From Micromonospora marina (GTDB taxonomy: Bacteria; Actinomycetota; Actinomycetes; Mycobacteriales; Micromonosporaceae): a DNA stretch of 64,000 nucleotides. Below, piece after piece: positions 31,929 to 40,900 of the stretch. The notes under the pieces are model-generated. The model worked only from the letters and a program-made list of their open reading frames with translations, was not told the origin of the DNA and searched no databases. The translations under genes and the position numbers were made by a program. The number at the start of each line of letters is the position of its first letter. Within the stretch, counting starts at the first letter, position 1. Where the stretch lies: positions 115,549 to 179,548 of the forward strand of contig NZ_FMCV01000011.1 of NCBI RefSeq assembly GCF_900091565.1, written 5' to 3'.

Positions 31929-33032
31929 ATGCCGCCCCGTACCCCGCTCCCGCCGTACCGTCGCCTGCCTCTGCTCGTCACCTCCGACGGCGACCTTCTC
32001 GACGAGCTGCTGCGACTCGCGGCGGCCGGTGGCACCGAGGTCGAGCTGGCGGCCGATCCGGCCGCCGCCCGGGCCCGCTGGGCCCCGGCGCCGCTGGTGC
32101 TCATCGGCGCCGACCAGGCGGCGGCCTGCCTGCGGGCGCGCCTTCCCCGCCGGGCCCGCACGGTCCTGGTCGGTCGCTCCGGAGAGCTCGATCCGGGTAC
32201 GGAGCTGGCCGAACTCGTCGGCGCGGAGCACGTCGCGACGCTGCCGGCGGCCGAGCCCTGGCTGGTCGACCGGTTCGCCGAATGCACCGCCGGTCCGGCT
32301 GGCCCGGGGTCGGGCCGGGTGGTGGCGGTCCTCGGCGGCCGGGGCGGTGCCGGAGCCAGCGTGCTGGCCGGTGGGCTCGCCGTCAGCGCCGCCCGGTCCC
32401 GGCTGCGGACGCTTCTGGTCGACGCGGACCCCCTCGGTGGCGGTCTCGACCTGGTGCTCGGGTGGGAACAGCTCGACGGGTTGCGCTGGCCCGAGCTGGC
32501 CGGCACGGACGGGCGGGTCGACCCGCCGTCGCTGATCCGTGCGCTGCCCAGCCGAGGCGACCTGGTGGTGCTCTCCTGGGACCGGGGCGACCTGCGGCAC
32601 CTGCCGGCGGAGGCGATGGCCGCCACAGTCGACGCCGGGCGGCGGGGGCGGGACCTGGTCGTGCTCGACCTGCCCCGGCATCTCGACGACGCGGCGGTGG
32701 TCGCGCTCCAGGCGGCCGACCGCGCGCTGCTGGTCGTACCGGCCGAGCTGCGGGCGGCAGCCGCGGCGGCCCGGGTCGCCGCCGTGGCCGCGCCGCACTG
32801 CGTCGACCTGTCGGTCATCGTGCGCGGCCCGGCGCCCGGCAGGCTGCGGGCGGCCGAGGTGTCCCGGGCGCTGGGGCTGCCGCTCGCCGGCACGCTGCGG
32901 CCCGAGCCGGGACTGTGCCGTGGGCTGGAGCGGGGCGAGGCTCCGGGCGCGAGCGGGAAGGGCCCGCTGGCCGCACTGTGTCAGCGGATCGTGGACGAGC
33001 TGGCCGGGTCGCCCACGGCGGGTGCGGCGTGA
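31929..33032 (+). CDS. ssd: Septum site-determining protein Ssd / CpaE-like ATPase
   Basis: 367 residues. ATG 31929 was chosen because GGAGG (31919-31923) precedes it by 5 nt. The N-terminal receiver-like region (LLVTSDGDLLDELLRLAAAGGTEVEL) is followed by a ParA/MinD-type ATPase with a deviant Walker A (VVAVLGGRGGAGASVLAGGLA), where the second Lys/Thr is changed, and LLVDADPLGGGLDLVLG. CpaE/Ssd proteins localise the Tad secretion machine or affect septation in actinomycetes. It is the first gene of an overlapping tad run (GTGA with tadA). Confidence 0.88.
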   Translation: MPPRTPLPPYRRLPLLVTSDGDLLDELLRLAAAGGTEVELAADPAAARARWAPAPLVLIGADQAAACLRARLPRRARTVLVGRSGELDPGTELAELVGAEHVATLPAAEPWLVDRFAECTAGPAGPGSGRVVAVLGGRGGAGASVLAGGLAVSAARSRLRTLLVDADPLGGGLDLVLGWEQLDGLRWPELAGTDGRVDPPSLIRALPSRGDLVVLSWDRGDLRHLPAEAMAATVDAGRRGRDLVVLDLPRHLDDAAVVALQAADRALLVVPAELRAAAAAARVAAVAAPHCVDLSVIVRGPAPGRLRAAEVSRALGLPLAGTLRPEPGLCRGLERGEAPGASGKGPLAALCQRIVDELAGSPTAGAA

Positions 33033-34240
33033 CCGCGCCGACCGACCCGGGGGAGCTGGCCGCGCGGGTCCGGCACCGGTTCGCCGCCGAGGCCACAGCG
33101 GTCACGCCCGCGGCGATCGTCTCCGCGGTACGCGCCGAACCGGCGACGGCGGTGCTCGGCGACACCACCCTGCTGCGGATCGCCGGCCGGGTGCACGACG
33201 ACCTGGTGGGCGCCGGTCCACTCGCACCGCTGCTCGCCGATCCACAGGTCACGGACGTGCTGGTGAACGGGGTGCGGGTCTGGGTCGACAGGGGACGGGG
33301 ACTCCAGCAGGTAGCCGTGCCGCTGGGCACGCTCGACGACGTACGCCGGTTGGCGCAGCGCCTCACCGCGGCCGCCGGTCGGCGACTCGACGACGCCTCC
33401 CCGTGCGCCGACGCGCGGTTACCCGACGGCACCCGGCTGCACGCGGTGCTGCCTCCGGTGGCGACCGACGGGCCCTACCTGTCGCTGCGTACCTTCCGGC
33501 AGCGGCCGTTCACCCTGGACGAACTCGTCGACGGGGGCACCGTGCCCCGGCCGGTCGCGCCGCTGCTTGCCGCGCTCGTGGCGGCCCGCCTCGCGTACCT
33601 GGTCAGCGGTGGCACCGGCTCGGGCAAGACGACGCTGCTCAACACGCTGCTCGGGCTGGTGCCCGGCACCGAGCGGATCGTGCTGGTGGAGGACGCCGCC
33701 GAGCTGCGCCCGGTACACCCGCACGTGATCGGCTTGCAGGCGCGCACGGCGAACGTCGAGGGTGCCGGTGCCGTCGGGCTCGGCGACCTGGTGCGGCAGG
33801 CGCTGCGGATGCGGCCGGACCGGCTGGTCGTGGGCGAGTGCCGGGGCGCCGAGGTGGTCGACCTGCTCGCCGCGTTGAACACCGGCCACGAGGGTGGGGC
33901 GGGAACGCTGCACGCTAACGCTGCGGCCGACGTACCGGCCCGACTGGAGGCGCTGGGGATGCTCGGCGGCCTGCCCCGGCTCGCGTTGCACGCCCAGGTC
34001 GCCGCCGCGTTGCAGGTCGTCCTCCAGCTCCGCCGTACCGGTCAGGGACGCGTCCTGGACTCGATCGGCCTGCTGTTACCCGACGGGCCCGATCGGGTGG
34101 TGACGGTGGTTCCGGCCTGGACGCGCGGCCGGGGTGTCGCCCCGGCGGCCCTGCTGCTCGCCGGCCTGCTGCGGGAACGGGGAACGCCGGTGCCCCCGAT
34201 CCTCCAGGCGGCGTGGCCCACCCCGGCGGATCCGTCGTGA
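33029..34240 (+). CDS. tadA: TadA/CpaF-family secretion ATPase
   Basis: 403 residues from GTG 33029, overlapping ssd by 4 nt. It contains the CpaF N-terminal region (GPLAPLLADPQVTDVLVNG), Walker A VSGGTGSGKTTLLNTLLG (~195), the Asp box (RIVLVEDAAELRP), Walker B DRLVVGECRGAEVVDLLAALNTGH and the His box GAGTLHANAAADVPARLEAL. It is the hexameric motor for assembly of Flp/Tad-type pili at the membrane. All catalytic elements are intact. Confidence 0.95.
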   Translation: MTAPTDPGELAARVRHRFAAEATAVTPAAIVSAVRAEPATAVLGDTTLLRIAGRVHDDLVGAGPLAPLLADPQVTDVLVNGVRVWVDRGRGLQQVAVPLGTLDDVRRLAQRLTAAAGRRLDDASPCADARLPDGTRLHAVLPPVATDGPYLSLRTFRQRPFTLDELVDGGTVPRPVAPLLAALVAARLAYLVSGGTGSGKTTLLNTLLGLVPGTERIVLVEDAAELRPVHPHVIGLQARTANVEGAGAVGLGDLVRQALRMRPDRLVVGECRGAEVVDLLAALNTGHEGGAGTLHANAAADVPARLEALGMLGGLPRLALHAQVAAALQVVLQLRRTGQGRVLDSIGLLLPDGPDRVVTVVPAWTRGRGVAPAALLLAGLLRERGTPVPPILQAAWPTPADPS

Positions 34241-35349
34241 CCGGCCACCTCTGGCCGGCGGTTCTGCTCCTGGCCGCCGCGGCGCTCGCCGTCGCCTGGC
34301 CGGTACGGGCCGGTCGCGCCCGGCGGCTGGCGGTCCTGGGCGGGGCGGGTACCCCGGCTGAGCGGGAGCAGGGCGTGCGTTCAGCATCCCCGGAACCCCC
34401 ACGGCGGCCGCTCGACTGCGGGCCGAAGGCGTCCGCCCGTCCGCCCGGCCGAGGCCGGGAACGGCGTCGAACCGGAGCCGGGCACCACGGAAGGCCAGGG
34501 ACGGACCTCGGTTCGGCTCCAGCTTCTGGCTCGCCCGCTCCGGCTTCCGGGTTGGCGGCTCCGGCTTCCGGGTTGGCGCAGCGGATCCGGAGGTGGGCCG
34601 GCTCCGGCGCCGGCTCGCATCAATCGGCCGGCCACTCGATCGCCGCGTCGGCGCTCTCCGCCGGGCATGCCTCGGCTACTGCTCCCGGGCGCTCCGCCGG
34701 ACGCGCCTCGACCAGCGGGCGCGCGTTCCTCGCCGGGCGCACCTCGGCCACCGCTCCCGCCCTCTCTGCCGGACGCGTGCTGCCGGTGGCGGCGTTGGGT
34801 GGTGCGGTGACCGGGGCGCTGCTCGGCGGTCCGGTGGCAGCCGTAGTGCTTGCCACCTACGGCGGGCTCGCGGCGCGGGCGGTGCTGCGCCGGCGTACCC
34901 ACCGGTGGGCCGCCGCCGCGCACCGCCGCGATCTCGACCGGCTGGCCGCCGTCGCCGCCGACCTGCGAGCCGGACTGCCCGTCGACGACGGCATCGACGA
35001 CGGCCCGGGGCGCGTCGCGCGGCTGGCCCGGGCCGCCGGAAGGCTGGCCGACCGGACGGGTGCGCCGCTGGCCGATCTGCTGGAACGGATCGAGGCCGAC
35101 GCCCGCGCCGCCGACCGGGGGCTTGCGGCTGCCGCCGCCCAGGCCGCCGGGGCGCGGGCGACCGCCTGGCTGCTCGCCGCGCTGCCGCTCGGCGGGATCG
35201 GTCTCGGCTACGGCATCGGGGTGGACCCGGTGGCGGTGCTCCTGCACACGCCGGTGGGTGCCGGCAGTGCGGTGGCGGCGGTCGCGTTGCAGGTCGGCGG
35301 GCTGCTCTGGGCCGAGCGGCTCGGCGTCACGCCCGGGCGGGCCGCCTGA
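34237..35349 (+). CDS. tadB: TadB-like inner-membrane platform protein (T2SS-F family)
   Basis: 370 residues from GTG 34237 (GTGA overlap with tadA). An N-terminal TM helix (WPAVLLLAAAALAVAWPV) is followed by a long, poorly ordered S/A/G/P-rich stretch with near-repeats (APASGLAAPASGLA; LSAGHASATAPGRSAGRASTSGRA) at ~80-190. A T2SS-F-like membrane domain comes next (HRRDLDRLAAVAADLRAGLPVDDGI, then two TM helices). The expanded repetitive linker is unusual for TadB. Partner of TadA and TadC in the pilus platform. Confidence 0.85.
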   Translation: MTGHLWPAVLLLAAAALAVAWPVRAGRARRLAVLGGAGTPAEREQGVRSASPEPPRRPLDCGPKASARPPGRGRERRRTGAGHHGRPGTDLGSAPASGSPAPASGLAAPASGLAQRIRRWAGSGAGSHQSAGHSIAASALSAGHASATAPGRSAGRASTSGRAFLAGRTSATAPALSAGRVLPVAALGGAVTGALLGGPVAAVVLATYGGLAARAVLRRRTHRWAAAAHRRDLDRLAAVAADLRAGLPVDDGIDDGPGRVARLARAAGRLADRTGAPLADLLERIEADARAADRGLAAAAAQAAGARATAWLLAALPLGGIGLGYGIGVDPVAVLLHTPVGAGSAVAAVALQVGGLLWAERLGVTPGRAA

Positions 35350-36077
35350 TGTCACGGCAGGTACTGGCCGCCGTCTGTCTCGGCGGCGCCGCGTCGCTCC
35401 TGGTCGTCGCCGGTCCGGTCGTCCGCCCGGGACGGCGGCTGCGCCGGCTGGCTCCGGCGCCGCGGCCGGCTCGCCCGGCGTGGTGGCCGGATCGGGTACG
35501 CCTCGGCGCAGCGCTGGCCGGGGTCGCCGTGGCGGTGGTCGTCGGCGGTGTCACGGGCGTGTTCCTCGCGCTGCCGGCCGGTGTCGCCGCCGACCGTCTG
35601 CTGCGTCGGATCGAGCCCCGCGCAGCCCGGGAACGACGGCTGCGGGAGATGGCCGACCTGCCGCTGGCCGCGGACCTGCTGGCCGCCGCGTTGCGAGCGG
35701 GCGCACCGGTCGACCGTTCGGTGCTCGCCGTCGCGGAGGCACTCGGCGGGCCACTCGCGGACCGGCTCGGCCGGGCCGGCCGGACGCTACGCCTCGGCGG
35801 CAGCCCCGGCGAGGCCTGGGCGCACCTGGACGGCGTCGGCGGTGCCGAACCCGTGGTCGCGGCGGCGGTGCGCTCGTCGAACAGCGGTGCCGCGCTGGCT
35901 CGCGCGCTGACCCGGCTGGCCGACGAGCTGCGTGCCGAACGGTCGACCTCGGCCGAGGCGGCGGCCCGCCGCGCGGGCGTGCTCATCGTGCTGCCGCTCG
36001 GGCTGTGCTTCCTGCCCGCCTTCATTCTCGCCGGTCTGGTGCCGGTGATCGTCGCCGTCCTCGGCGACGTGTTGTGA
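35349..36077 (+). CDS. tadC: TadC-like inner-membrane platform protein (T2SS-F family)
   Basis: 242 residues; ATG 35349 overlaps the tadB stop (TGATG). TM helices are at the N-terminus (VLAAVCLGGAASLLVVAGPVV; ALAGVAVAVVVGGVTGVFLAL) and the C-terminus (LPLGLCFLPAFILAGLVPVIVAVL). The central cytoplasmic T2SS-F motif is DLPLAADLLAAALRAGAPVDRSVLAVAEALGGPL with the following ELRAERSTSAEAAARRAGV. Standard tadC position. Confidence 0.92.
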   Translation: MSRQVLAAVCLGGAASLLVVAGPVVRPGRRLRRLAPAPRPARPAWWPDRVRLGAALAGVAVAVVVGGVTGVFLALPAGVAADRLLRRIEPRAARERRLREMADLPLAADLLAAALRAGAPVDRSVLAVAEALGGPLADRLGRAGRTLRLGGSPGEAWAHLDGVGGAEPVVAAAVRSSNSGAALARALTRLADELRAERSTSAEAAARRAGVLIVLPLGLCFLPAFILAGLVPVIVAVLGDVL

Positions 36078-36100
36078 ACCATCGAGAAGGGACGTACGAC

Positions 36101-36268
36101 ATGCGCAAACTCCTCACCCGCCTGCGGGGTGACGCCGGCATGAACACCGCCGAGTACGCGGTGGGCACCCTCGCTGCGGTCGCGTTCGCCGGGATCCTGC
36201 TGAAGGTGCTCACCTCCGGCAACGTGCAGTCCGCACTGACCGCCGTCATCGACCGGGCCCTGAAGTGA
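36101..36268 (+). CDS. DUF4244 Flp-pilin-like small protein
   Basis: 55 residues from ATG 36101 with GAAGGGA upstream. MRKLLTRLRGDAGMNTAEYAVGTLAAVAFAGILLKVL shows a short basic leader, then the G-x-x-TAEYA motif ahead of a hydrophobic helix, as in class IV/Flp pilins cut by a prepilin peptidase. Its position between TadC and TadE makes it the likely pilin subunit. No prepilin peptidase gene is in the window. Confidence 0.9.
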   Translation: MRKLLTRLRGDAGMNTAEYAVGTLAAVAFAGILLKVLTSGNVQSALTAVIDRALK

Positions 36269-36753
36269 TCGGGCGCCGGCGGGCCGGCCGTGATGGTCGG
36301 TTGCGCCACGCACCAGCGGGCCCACTCGCCGCCGGGCCCGGCCCGAGCCGGGTCGCCGTCGGCGCCCGGGCCGGGGCGGTGCGGCGCCGGTGGCGCTCGC
36401 GGGTCGCGTGCGAGCGGGGCTCCTTCACCGCCGAGCTGGCGGCCGGCCTGCCGGCGCTCATGCTGCTTCTCGTCGCCGGGTTGACCGCTGTGGATGCGGT
36501 GGGTGCCCGGGTCGCGTGTGTCGACGCGGCCCGGGAGGCGGCTCTCGCCGCGGCCCGGGGCGAGCCCGGCACGGTCGCCGGAGCCCGGTACGCCCCGGAG
36601 GGCGCCGAGGTGTCGGTGACTGTGGTGGGCGATCGGGTCACGGCGACGGTCCGGGCACCGGTCCGGACGCTCGGCGCGCGGCTGCCTCGCCTGGTCGTGT
36701 CCGGGCAGGCGGTGGCCGCCGTGGAGCCCGGCGCGCCGGGTCCGGTGCCGTGA
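36265..36753 (+). CDS. TadE-family pseudopilin
   Basis: 162 residues from GTG 36265 (GTGA overlap). The Arg-rich N-terminus could be partly an over-long start. The core RGSFTAELAAGLPALMLLLVAGLTAVDAVGARVACVDAAREAALAAARGE is TadE-like: a G-x-F/T-A-E segment before a TM helix, followed by an amphipathic helix. Exported C-terminal part ~60 residues. Expected minor pilin. Confidence 0.85.
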   Translation: MIGRRRAGRDGRLRHAPAGPLAAGPGPSRVAVGARAGAVRRRWRSRVACERGSFTAELAAGLPALMLLLVAGLTAVDAVGARVACVDAAREAALAAARGEPGTVAGARYAPEGAEVSVTVVGDRVTATVRAPVRTLGARLPRLVVSGQAVAAVEPGAPGPVP

Positions 36754-37100
36754 GAGCTGACGGCGACCGGGGCGGCGCGACCGTCTGTCTGCTCGCGGTC
36801 GGGCTGGTGTTCGTGCTGGTCGGCGCGTTCGGTGCCGCGGTCGGGGCGGCCCGGTGCGCGCGGCATGAGGCCCGCAACGCGGCTGACTTCGGTGCGCTGG
36901 CCGGTGCCGTGCGGGTGCTCGACGGAGCCGCCGCCTGCGCTCGCGCCGCCGACCTGGTCTCGGCCAACGGCGGCCGGATGACCGGGTGCCGGGTCGACGG
37001 ACTGGACCTGATCGTCACGGCCCGGGTACGTGTGGCACCGCTGCCGGGGATGACCCGGGACGCCACCGCGACGTCCCGGGCCGGGCCGGCCCGATCCTGA
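36750..37100 (+). CDS. Rv3654c/TadG-like pilus-associated protein
   Basis: 116 residues from GTG 36750 (overlaps the previous stop). DRGGATVCLLAVGLVFVLVGAFGAAVGAARCARHEARNAADFGALAGA is the TadE/G-like helix with the RNAADFGALAGA segment typical of Rv3654c proteins encoded last in mycobacterial tad loci. Two more Cys (AACARA, TGCRVDG) may form a disulphide outside the cell. Last gene of the operon. Confidence 0.85.
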   Translation: MRADGDRGGATVCLLAVGLVFVLVGAFGAAVGAARCARHEARNAADFGALAGAVRVLDGAAACARAADLVSANGGRMTGCRVDGLDLIVTARVRVAPLPGMTRDATATSRAGPARS

Positions 37101-37104
37101 CGGC

Positions 37105-37188
37105 GGAAGTCGGGCCGGGACCGGAAGTCGGGCCGGAAGTCGGGCCGGGACCGGAAGTCGGGCCGGGACCGGAAGTCGAGCCGGGACC
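37105..37188. repeat. 18-bp tandem repeat after the tad operon
   Basis: Units of GGAAGTCGGGCCGGGACC: 18, 12, 18, 18 and 18 nt (the last with one change). It lies between convergent genes, 4 nt after the pilus gene stop. A simple-sequence expansion, not coding. Confidence 0.8.
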
Positions 37189-37208
37189 GTGCGAGCCGCC
37201 GAGCCAGG

Positions 37209-37787
37209 TCAGCGGGACTGGAGGGCGTCCAGTCCGACCGCCATGGCGATCACCAGCCGACGGTCGATCTGCGGGTGCTGGATCTCCACGGAGTACCGGT
37301 CGCGCAGACCCCACTTCCGGACGACCGAGAACACCGGCTGGCCGCCGGCCATGAAGTCGAAGTGGTACGGCAGCCAGGAGAGCGAGTCGACGAACCGGCG
37401 CAGCAGCGCGACCGGCAGGCTGCGCTCCTGCCCGGTGGCGGGCGGCAGGCCGGGCTGCTCGACGTGCCACGTCGAGCGCAGAAGCGACTGGGCGAAGTCC
37501 TTGCGGAACAGCCCGATCGGGTTGCCCGCGTGATCGGTCACGTCGTAGGTGGCGCCGAGGTCGAGCCGCTGACGGGCCTTGAAGCCGAGGAGGGGGTGCT
37601 GCTTGGAGTCGTCGGTGTAGATGGTCACCTGCTCCTTGAAGGCGAGCCGCTTCTGCTGCGCGAACGCGAGCAGCCCGCCTTCGGAGCCGTCGGGCGCCAC
37701 CGAGTGCACCTCGTACTGGTTGACCATCATCCGGAGCCGCTGACGGACGATGAACCGGTGCTGGGCCTGCAGGTTGTCGGGCGACAT
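37209..37787 (-). CDS. LURP-one-related (phospholipid scramblase-like fold) protein
   Basis: 192 residues. The sequence shows the LURP-one/Tubby-like barrel pattern: RFIVRQRLRMMVNQYEVHSV, LAFAQQKRLAFKEQVTIYTDDSKQHPLLGFKARQ, ATYDVTDHAGNPIGLFRKDF, and the closing hydrophobic helix VIAMAVGLDAL. Bacterial members are cytoplasmic and of unknown function, perhaps lipid or nucleic acid binding. Monocistronic, convergent with the tad operon. Confidence 0.85.
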   Translation of the reverse strand: MSPDNLQAQHRFIVRQRLRMMVNQYEVHSVAPDGSEGGLLAFAQQKRLAFKEQVTIYTDDSKQHPLLGFKARQRLDLGATYDVTDHAGNPIGLFRKDFAQSLLRSTWHVEQPGLPPATGQERSLPVALLRRFVDSLSWLPYHFDFMAGGQPVFSVVRKWGLRDRYSVEIQHPQIDRRLVIAMAVGLDALQSR

Positions 37788-37973
37788 GAGATCTCCTTCG
37801 AGGGGTCGCCGGAGTCTCGCACAGCAGGCCGGTCATCGCTCGCCGCGAGCACACGCACCGCGGCGCCCGATGCGGGGCGGGGCGCCGCGCCGACACCGGC
37901 CGGCACACCGCGACGGGCCGGCACCCGGTTGCCGGCCCACCGCGACGCGCCGGCGATCGGGTGAGACGCAAGG

Positions 37974-38177
37974 TCAGCGGCCGTCGACGGTGACCTTCAT
38001 CGCCCAGCTGTTCAGCACCTGGTGGATACCGCGCAGACGCTCGTTGATCTGTTCCAGCCGTTCCGCCTGGGCGAGCGTGGCCATCGCGGTGCCCAGCGCT
38101 ATCTGCTGGTCGGCGGTGAGGTTCTCCTGGTCGATGGTGTAGAGCAGCTCGACGGTCTCGGCGATCGTGTCGGCCAC
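37974..38177 (-). CDS. Small helical hypothetical protein
   Basis: 67 residues (MADTIAETVELLYTIDQENL...), preceded by GGAGG. It is predominantly helical with coiled-coil-like heptads (LAQAERLEQINERLRGIHQVL). No family recognised; the codon usage is like that of host genes. Confidence 0.6.
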   Translation of the reverse strand: MADTIAETVELLYTIDQENLTADQQIALGTAMATLAQAERLEQINERLRGIHQVLNSWAMKVTVDGR

Positions 38178-38321
38178 GGCGGCACCTCCGGCGGGACGGG
38201 TCTCGGGTCACCTGTGCGCTACCGGAAATGATGCATGGAAGCGCTCCCATACATCAATGCCCCGACCGCCGCGCGCTCATGCACCCGTCCCACCAACCAG
38301 ATACCCCGACACCGGAGAAGG

Positions 38322-40775
38322 TCAGGAACCACCCGCCGCCGGGGCCGGGCGGGTCACCCGGTCGCCCTGCCGGGGCAGCGCCCCTTCGTGCCCCGCCTCG
38401 AGGCCCGGGTCCGCCTCCGGCGACGGGAGGCCGCCCGCGCGCCCGGCCGTGGCGAGGTTGGTCAGCACCACGTCGAGGACCGTCACCGCCTCCGCCTTGG
38501 CCAGCGGATTGTTGCCGTTTCCGCACTTCGGGGACTGGACGCAGGACGGGCACCCGGTCTCGCAGCCGCATTCGGCGACGGCGTCCCGGGTGGCGCGCAA
38601 CCAGGCGGCGGCGGTGCCGTACGCCCGCTCGGCGAACCCCGCGCCGCCGGGGTGACCGTCGTAGACGAAGACGGTGGGCGCCTCGGTGTCCGGGTGCAGG
38701 GCGGTGGAGAGCCCGCCGATGTCCCACCTGTCGCAGGTCGCCATCAGCGGCAGCAGGCCGATGGCGGCGTGCTCGGCGGCGTGCAGCGCGCCCGGCACGT
38801 CCGCCGTCTCGACACCGGCGGCCGTCAGCGACTCGGGGGAGAGCGTGAACCACACCGCGACGGTGCGCAGTTCCCGGGCCGGCAGGTCCAGCGGGCGGGT
38901 GTCGATCACCTCGCCGGTGGCGATGCGCCGCCGCTGGTACGACACCACCTGGCTGGTCACGTCCACCTCGCCGAGGAACAGCCCGACCGGCCCAGCGTCC
39001 ACGTACGAGCGGACCGACACCACCGACAGCGAGGTCACGTCGCGGGCGTGGGTGGACCAGTCCGGCTCCTCGGCGTGCACGAGCGCGCACCCGTCGGCGA
39101 GGTCGAGCGAGTCGACCACGTACGAGACGCCCTGGTGCAGGTAGACCGCGCCGGTGTGCAGCAGGAAGTGCGCCGACCCGCCGTCGACGGTGCCGAGCAG
39201 CCGGCCGGTGGATTCCTCCACCACGCACACCGGGACGCCGCCGGAGCCGCGCAGGTCGACCTCGGGGCGTTCCCGGTGCCGCCAGTACCAGCCGGTGGGC
39301 CGCTCCCGCAGCGCCCCCGCCTCGACCAGCGAGTCCACCGCTTCCTTCGCGCCCTCGCCGAACAGGTCCAGGTCGGCCGGGCTGAGCGGGGACTCGTGGG
39401 CGGCGCAGGCGAGCTGCGGTGCGAGCACGTACGGGTTGGCCGGGTCGAGCACCGTCGCCTCGACGGGCCGCCCGAACAGCGCCTCCGGGTGGTGCACCAG
39501 GTAGGTGTCGAGCGGGTCGTCCCGGGCCACCAGCACGGCGAGCGCCTCGTCGCCGGAGCGCCCGGCCCGGCCGGCCTGCTGCCACAGCGACGCGCGGGTG
39601 CCGGGCCAGCCGCAGATCAGCACCGCGTCCAGCCCGACCAGGTCGACGCCGAGTTCGAGCGCGTTGGTGGAGGCGAGCCCGAGCAGGTCGCCGTGCAGCA
39701 GCGCCCGTTCCAGCTCGCGGCGTTCCTCACGCAGGTAGCCGGCCCGGTAGGCGGCCACCCGGCCGCCCAGCCCGGGCACCGCCTCGTCGAGCGCCCGCCG
39801 GGCGTTCGCGGCCACCACCTCGGCGCCCCGGCGGGACCGCACGAACGCGAGCGTGCGTACCCCCTCGACCACGCTGTCGGCGAGCAGGTCCGCGGTCTCG
39901 CGCAGGGCGGAGCGCCGGACCTGGACGAGGTCGGCGTCGGGAGCCGAGTCGGTGGGCGGCAGCAGCGGCGGCTCCCAGAGCGCGAACGTCACCCCGCCGC
40001 GCGGCGAGGTGTCCTCGGTGACGGCGGTGACGGGCAGGCCGGTGAGTCGCCCGGCCGCTGCCGCCGGGTCACCCGACGTCGCCGAGGCCAGGAGAAACAC
40101 CGGGGTACGCCCGAAGCGGGCGCACTGCCGCCGTAACCGCCGCAGGACGTGCGCGACGTGTGAGCCGAAGACGCCCCGGTAGGTGTGGCACTCGTCGACC
40201 ACCACGTACGCGAGGCGGCGCAGGAACCCGGACCAGTGCGCGTGGCCGGGCAGGATGCCGTGGTGCAGCATGTCCGGGTTGGTCAGCACGAACCGGGAGT
40301 GCCGGCGGATCCACTCCCGCTCGGCGCGCGGCGTGTCGCCGTCGTAGGTGGCGGGGCGTACCCCGTCGAGTTCGAGACCGGCGACGGCGCGGAGCTGGTC
40401 GGCGGCGAGCGCCTTGGTCGGCGCCAGGTAGAGCACCGTGGCGCGCGGGTCGGCGAGCAGCGTGCTCAGCGCGGGAAGCTGGTACGCCAGGGACTTGCCG
40501 GACGCCGTCCCGGTGGCGACCACCACGTGCTGCCCCGCGTACGCCAGCTCGGCGGCCTCGGCCTGGTGCCGCCACGGGGCGACGACGCCGCGCCGCGCGA
40601 ACGCCGCCCGCAGTTCCTCCGGCGTCCAGCCGGGCCACCCGACCGGCTCACCGGCGCGGGCCGGGACGCGTTCGACGTGGGTGACCGGGTCGGTGGCGTG
40701 ACGCAGCCGCAGCCGGCGCAGCAGCTCGCCCGGCGCACGCCGTGGGCCGGGGCTGTGGTCGGTCACGTCCTGCAC
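38322..40775 (-). CDS. Hrq1/YprA-like superfamily 2 DNA helicase with C-terminal zinc-binding (DUF1998) domain
   Basis: 817 residues from GTG 40775 (GTG 40766 possible). Motif I VVATGTASGKSLAYQLPAL, motif II VVVDECHTYRG, LLASATSG (III), and SF2 motifs V-VI (LASTNALELGVDLVGLD; WQQAGRAGRSG) are complete. The C-terminal part ends in CGCETGCPSCVQSPKCGNGN, the four-Cys cluster of the DUF1998/MrfB-Hrq1 type. Relatives are 3'-5' helicases of crosslink and mitomycin repair. Lies divergent from the STAS gene. Confidence 0.92.
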   Translation of the reverse strand: MQDVTDHSPGPRRAPGELLRRLRLRHATDPVTHVERVPARAGEPVGWPGWTPEELRAAFARRGVVAPWRHQAEAAELAYAGQHVVVATGTASGKSLAYQLPALSTLLADPRATVLYLAPTKALAADQLRAVAGLELDGVRPATYDGDTPRAEREWIRRHSRFVLTNPDMLHHGILPGHAHWSGFLRRLAYVVVDECHTYRGVFGSHVAHVLRRLRRQCARFGRTPVFLLASATSGDPAAAAGRLTGLPVTAVTEDTSPRGGVTFALWEPPLLPPTDSAPDADLVQVRRSALRETADLLADSVVEGVRTLAFVRSRRGAEVVAANARRALDEAVPGLGGRVAAYRAGYLREERRELERALLHGDLLGLASTNALELGVDLVGLDAVLICGWPGTRASLWQQAGRAGRSGDEALAVLVARDDPLDTYLVHHPEALFGRPVEATVLDPANPYVLAPQLACAAHESPLSPADLDLFGEGAKEAVDSLVEAGALRERPTGWYWRHRERPEVDLRGSGGVPVCVVEESTGRLLGTVDGGSAHFLLHTGAVYLHQGVSYVVDSLDLADGCALVHAEEPDWSTHARDVTSLSVVSVRSYVDAGPVGLFLGEVDVTSQVVSYQRRRIATGEVIDTRPLDLPARELRTVAVWFTLSPESLTAAGVETADVPGALHAAEHAAIGLLPLMATCDRWDIGGLSTALHPDTEAPTVFVYDGHPGGAGFAERAYGTAAAWLRATRDAVAECGCETGCPSCVQSPKCGNGNNPLAKAEAVTVLDVVLTNLATAGRAGGLPSPEADPGLEAGHEGALPRQGDRVTRPAPAAGGS

Positions 40776-40900
40776 TCTCGCACTGGTGTTCGGAATTGGA
40801 AACCGCAGGGTGGGGGTAAGGGAACAGCTCCGGCGGTGACCCGCGGGGGCCGCGCGGGGGGATGGTTAGATGCCCAGGAGAGTTTACCGAGGAGGGGCCG

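Noticed and set aside
37105..37188. Possible CRISPR array
   Set aside because: Head-to-tail 18-bp units with no unique spacers; a simple tandem repeat. No other CRISPR-like array or cas gene was seen.
38254..40136. Long frames on both strands overlapping the Hrq1-like helicase
   Set aside because: Only the 38322-40775 minus frame carries ordered SF2 helicase motifs and the Cys cluster.
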